Both the position numbers and the translations under genes were made by a program. The notes beneath the pieces were generated by a model. That model saw only the letters and a program-made list of their open reading frames with translations, did no database searches and was not told where the DNA came from. Positions 59,139 to 64,000 of a stretch of 64,000 nucleotides of DNA are shown here, piece after piece. The stretch is from NCBI GenBank assembly GCA_907165065.1, contig OU015523.1, positions 44,815,702 through 44,879,701 of the forward strand. Reading direction: 5' to 3'. This DNA comes from Caprimulgus europaeus. Lineage: Eukaryota; Chordata; Aves; Caprimulgiformes; Caprimulgidae. The first letter of the stretch is position 1. Each line of letters opens with the position of its first letter.

Positions 59139-62100
59139 TTTAACTTTTGTTTTCCTTTCCTTTCTTTTTTAGAGGTGGATGGGCAGTGGTGCAGACCAGA
59201 AGTGACCCAGAGTATGCTTGTTCAGTGGAGAGGAGAGGTTCCTATAGGAAATATTTTTGCTGCCAGGTGGTGTCCTGCTTCTCAACATTGTGAAACCCCT
59301 GAAAGTCCTGGGTAGATGTGCCAAAGGGATACACATGGGAGAGGAAGGTGAGTGGAAAAAAGTCAAAATAAGTGAATATTTTTTTATTAAACAGATTTTG
59401 ACAGGAAAACACTCGGGAAGTCAGGTTGCCTACGGAGACTGATTCTTTTCAGCTTGAAGCACAAATGTGGTTGCTAGCCTAATCCCCACAAAGCCACAGA
59501 GAACTTCCACTAAAGAGTTCATTAGGCTTTGACAAACTATATGCACCGGGGTGTGTGTGTTTGCTCGGCTCTCCTGAGACAGTGGAAAGTATTTAAGACA
59601 CAGGCAAACATCTTAGAAGGGAAGGTATCCTTTTCTCATATATTTCCACAGAAAGCATTTTGGAAAGATTTATTCAATGTGACTTGTTTATTTCCAAGCT
59701 GCCATGTAGCTCGCAGGAGCAGCTCTGACATTGGCTAAGATTGGGAAATCAAGGAACTCAGCTCTGAGAACAGTCTTCCCGAGCTGCTCTCAAGTTTGGT
59801 GGCACAGTTTTAAGCAGGAACTTCCCAGTTCAGTGCCTGTGTGGGGGGAAAAAAGAAAAAAAAGGGGAAAAAGAAAAAAACAGCTCAGCCCTGACAACGT
59901 ATTACTGTGTTGCCTTCCCAGGAAAGTGCCCAGGGAATTAAGAGCTTATTTTCTTAAGGGGTACCTGCTTCCGTTGGTTCCAATGATCTATTTTCACCTC
60001 CCTTTTAGGCAGGCTAATTCACTTTATGCAGTCAAGGGAAAAAACAACAATCAAATTAGAACATATTATCAGTATAAGATAAAATAGTAGTGGTTTTAAT
60101 TTTTTTGAGCATTTTTATCTCAATGGCACAATTTGGAGCAAGTCTAAATACCCAGGAAATCTGTGAATTTGCTTTTAAGAGCCCAGCAGGGGATTTTCAT
60201 GGAAAACACTCCAGTATATGAAAGAATTTCTGAACAGCCAAGCCCATTTACTACAAGATTTAATATGACTTTTTACAGTGTGATTTGTGGAAGTCTATGT
60301 TTTTGGTTGCTACTTCCCACTATTATGTTTTCATTAAAAAATGCAGGAAAGTTTTTCTTTTTTAAGAAAAGTTATTACACTATACAGCAAAGCAACCAAG
60401 CCTTTAATAGGATTGTTGCTCTAGCTTTAAGGACTTGAAGCTTGTGGGGAGAAAAACATCTTTTATTAGAGCTACCGACAGGCCTTGGAAAAACAAAGTC
60501 ATTTCTTCAGGCCTGAAGCAGATATCGTCAAAGCTCAATTCTGTTTGGCTGTACAGAGCATGATATACTGTTACTTTGATGAAAAATTATCATCCCAGGC
60601 CCAATCATGAACTCCTGTGGACTTCTATTAGAGAGCTATGCTCTTAAAAGCTAATGAATCTTCCTTTTTTAGGCTCTGGTACAACCCAGCAAGCTTATCT
60701 AACTTGCTGAAGTATCCTCAGCTGCTGGCATGTCAACTTGAAGCTGGAGGAGCACCAACACTCTCCCACAGTGATGGGGAGGAAGAGGTTGAGCATCATG
60801 CAAAAGCCACGTTGGCCCACATGCTGCAGGGCCATGCTCTCGGTTTCCCACAGCTTTGCAGCCCGTCATGCAGGCTGGACCCAACCCAGAGGGGTGGACA
60901 CCTTAGAATTCCAGTCCTACTCATGCCATAAAACCAGGCAGCCAGGTGATGGAGACAATCAGGCAATAACCCACCAAAGAAAAGGCTTTGCAGTCTCTGC
61001 TCAGCACAGTCACAAATGTCCTGTACCCCTCGAATGGGGCTCAGCCCCCACTAGGCACCAAAGGATTTGCAGCCTGGGGGTCTGTAGGAAAGCATCCTTC
61101 ATGAGCTCTGATGGTCTTGGGAGCACTGTGTCTTCCTATGCCTATACCACAGGGCTCTAATTAGGAATTAGTCCATTAAAGACTGCAATCTGTAATGTAA
61201 AATGGTACTTGGCTTTCAAGCCTGGCACTTGCCCCACCATCCAAGCAGCACAGCCCTTTTTTTGGCTCTGCCACTGCACCCCTGTGGGAGAGCACTGCAC
61301 AGGACACGGCCCCAGCAGTTTTGAGTGCTTTTTGGCTGGACACCAGTGGATCATCACACTGCTGGTGAGATTTGTATGGATGGCGTAGTCTCCTTGACTC
61401 CCAGGAAAGAATGCCTTTTTACTCTTTTTTTCCTTACATATGTACATTAAAAAATATTGGTTTACTTTTTTTTTTTTTTACTAAATTGAGAATTTTAAGA
61501 TTTTATTTTTTTTAAGTAATTATTTCAAATAGTAGAATAACAAATTGAGTCACTGTGGTGGAAGAGCAGGAATGATAGTCTTCAGGCAGAGCAGAAACAT
61601 TGCAACAACCATCACAGGCTTGCCTCACTCTCTAGCTTCAGCTCTCTCCAGCTGCCAACAGCCATGAAAAGAGCAGGGGTAGAAGTATAACCTGTCATTC
61701 AAAACCTGTTTTTAACTCTGAAAAATGCTTATAAGTATCAGTGGCTTCAGCTACCAAAACAAAATCCATTCAGTCAACTGCTTACTTTAAACTCATCAGC
61801 CACAAATATAAAAAAAAAAAAAAAAAGTTGGCAAATAGCTTATTTTGCCTTCATGAGGCTCTAGCTGGGTATTTTTCCTCTGTCATTGCACACAGCTGAG
61901 AGAAAGCTGGGCTACCCGCTCTTTTTCATGGCTGAGCATATTGCCAAAACAGTAAGTCATGCTCCAGAAGTTTAAAAGAAAAAGGAGATTGCTCACAACT
62001 CCCTCCCCTTTCACTGTGCAAAGAGCATCCTTCAGAAACCCTCGAGTGCCCAGGGACAGGTCTGCAGCCCCTCAAACACACATGCTGACAATGCAGGAGC

Positions 62101-62754
62101 TTCAGCGGCTGTGCACTGGAGTTTTTTGGGACAAGAAGGAAAGGATGCCTGATCCCACCCAAGCAGGGAGAGGTTTCACCCCATCCTCCCAGCCAGGGAG
62201 CCATTGGGTCCCTCCTACCCCTCGTTGGTGTGGGCTTGCTCTGCACCTTGTAGGGGTTTAGCATGTGACTGAGGAGTTTTTAGCGACATTTGCCAGAGTA
62301 TCAAAGGCCTGAGAGTGGCATAGCTGCCAGGGACAATAGCCAGCTCTACCATGCCGAGGGCCAGCTTGGCCATTCGCCAGGATCATAAGCGAAGCAGTTA
62401 ATTTGCGTTTAAATTACTGAGGATTTTAATCAGAGATTAATAAACAAAGGTTTCCATAATTATTTATACAGATCACAGCAACAGAGCTTCACACAACACA
62501 ATGGCCAGCATCATTTGCTCTTGGAGCTACAGAGAAACATGGATGGAAGAGAAAAACCTGCTGCTCCTCTGGAGCCAGCTTCTCCACATGTGGCTCTCAC
62601 TTCAGCAGCAGCTGGACCCCCACTAGAGCACAGGTTCCTTCTTTCCTTGGGGACAGGGAGATCTTCCTGCATTCCTGCAGCTGGATATCTCTGCTGGGTC
62701 CCTGGCAGGATGTCACTGCTGCCTGCAAGCAGGGCTCAGGCCTGAATCCTCTCC
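59139..62754. other. Unannotated intergenic DNA
   Basis: No supportable gene. It holds T14 at 61,466-61,479 and A17 at 61,810-61,826. The frames at 59,731-60,087, 60,738-61,160 and 61,926-62,264 are not protein-like and overlap opposing frames. Confidence 0.5.
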
Positions 62755-62800
62755 TCATAGAATCATAGAATGGTTTGGGCTGGAAGGGACCTCCTCCTCA
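62755..62800 (-). mobile_element. CR1 LINE 3' terminal scrap, minus strand
   Basis: 'CATAGAATCATAGAATGGTTTGGGCTGGAAGGGACCTC' is the reverse complement of the CR1 3' end with its ATTCTATGAT tail. Homology fades after about 62,800, where CR1 'GGATCATCGAGTCCAACC'-like sequence would be expected but is not clear; it may extend diverged to about 62,900. Confidence 0.9.
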
Positions 62801-64000
62801 CTGTGAGCTATCCTGCTTCAGCATGGCCCCAGTGGTCTTGGGCCACCATCCAGACCCCTCAAATTGCTACGCTTGGACCCCCCAGCACAAGGCAACCCTG
62901 CTAAACAGCCCCGCCCCCACCATAGCAACAACATTTGCTGCTTCTTCATATCACACCAAGAAAAAACCTCAATGCATCAGTCTTCACTGGCGGAGGCTCA
63001 TCTGCCTACACTGTGCCTTTGGCAGCTGAAGAGGAACTGGTGAGGGGTGTGCAGTGACCAGCGCCCACCAGGGAGGGTGGAAGAGGCGAAACCAGCTCTC
63101 CTCCACAAACTCTTCACACTGAAATAACACAATGGCTCAGGGAGATTTATACTTCTCCATATTACTCTTAAATCACAGACTTGTCAGTTGGTCGGTCCTC
63201 TTGATTCCCTCTTTCTGCTGTCTGGGTTTTTTGTCTTCATGCATGCATATGCTGCAGTTTGGTTAAAAAAAATAAGATTAGAGATTGAACTTCAAGTTCT
63301 CACAGTAATCTCAACCATTTAGCTTTATCCTGCTATAGTTAGTCATAAAACATTAGAGGATTTTAAGTCAATGCTGCCTAGAAACTGTTCTTGCATACAA
63401 GAGAAAGGAAAAAGGATCCATCTTGTTACTTAAAGAAATGCAAGACCAAAAAATTCCCTGAGCACAGAGGTGCTCTGTTTTGCACGGCCACATTGGTACA
63501 CTTAGCAGAGCGAGGTCAAGAGAGACTCCCTTACACAATAGAGCAGCAGCTCACTTGTCCCTGTTTAAGGAGTCACATCCCTAGACATTGCTGAAGAAAA
63601 AACCTGCTCTAGCGGGAAAGTACTGGAACACATCACTAGCATGAAGGATATGGGTGTTTTTCCAAGAAACTTGAATTGGTCTGGGCTTTAAGTTTCATTT
63701 CTCTCAGCAATGTTAGGCAAGAGCAGGCACAGCAAGACTATTTTAGCTTACTTTTTGTTAGTGGCTTGCAAACGGAAACTCAACAGCTTAACAGTTTAAC
63801 ACAGCTGGGGATATTCAGCTTCAATGACTAAAGACGCCTGAAAGATGTCGTAGCTGACTTGGAGGATTTTACATTTATTCTGCCCAAAGACTCACTGTAA
63901 CACTATTTGTCACTGCGAGTAATTGGCCCTGCTCAGTCTCTGCATTCAACAAAGAAAGGCTCCAGATTTTCCTGTCCATGGGTGAAGGGAGTATTTTTTC
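62801..64000. other. Unannotated intergenic DNA
   Basis: The last 1.2 kb shows no gene. The first 100 bp may be decayed CR1. If synteny with mammals holds, the next gene in this direction would be REPS2, but no exon of it is visible here. Confidence 0.45.

Noticed and set aside
24900..64000. Search for REPS2 or another neighbouring gene upstream of NHS
   Set aside because: Synteny made it plausible, but no frame resembles REPS2 or any other known protein in this 39 kb.

Overview
This window is vertebrate nuclear DNA, almost certainly from a bird. It holds several CR1 retroposon 3' ends with the avian terminal sequence (…TTAAAGGTCTTTTCC… followed by ATTCTATGAT-like tails). It also holds a solo endogenous-retrovirus LTR of a type I recognise from bird genomes. 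Intergenic base composition is ordinary and compact, and there is one sharp CpG island. Nothing looks bacterial: open frames are short and there are no operons. I cannot name the species. The CR1 and LTR types would fit a neoavian bird, but that is inference.

The only protein-coding sequence I can support is a first coding exon on the minus strand inside the CpG island (coding bases 24,098 down to 23,699). Its 133-residue product matches, from memory, the N-terminus of NHS (Nance-Horan syndrome actin-remodelling regulator, long isoform with a WAVE-homology domain). It ends at a clean GTGAGT donor in the phase expected for NHS exon 1. Transcription therefore runs right to left. About 24.1-24.7 kb is the promoter and 5' leader, with GC boxes, no TATA box, and a 47-codon upstream ORF containing a short poly-Q. 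Positions 23,698 to 1 are the 5' part of a very long intron 1. Exon 2 is not in the window.

Positions 24.85-64 kb are upstream intergenic DNA with no recognisable exon. They hold, in order: a CR1 scrap (27.5 kb); a 1,091-bp solo ERVL-type LTR with a 5-bp target duplication (29,069-30,159); a CR1 3' end (33.6-33.9 kb); a degraded minus-strand ERV remnant (53.7-54.6 kb); a cluster of ancient repeats at 55.5-56.8 kb (a hairpin element, an amniote MIR-like SINE and an old CR1); a pure 37-copy hexanucleotide (TTTTTC)n tract with an 18-bp higher-order flank (58.9-59.1 kb); and a minus-strand CR1 scrap (62.8 kb). Intron 1 holds one CR1 (2.66-3.06 kb) and simple repeats.

I found no new multi-gene system. 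The items most worth a second look are the nested-palindrome hairpin element at 55.5 kb, the old-repeat cluster it sits in, the hexamer tract, the upstream ORF in the NHS leader, and a possible small membrane-anchor exon at 46.2 kb.
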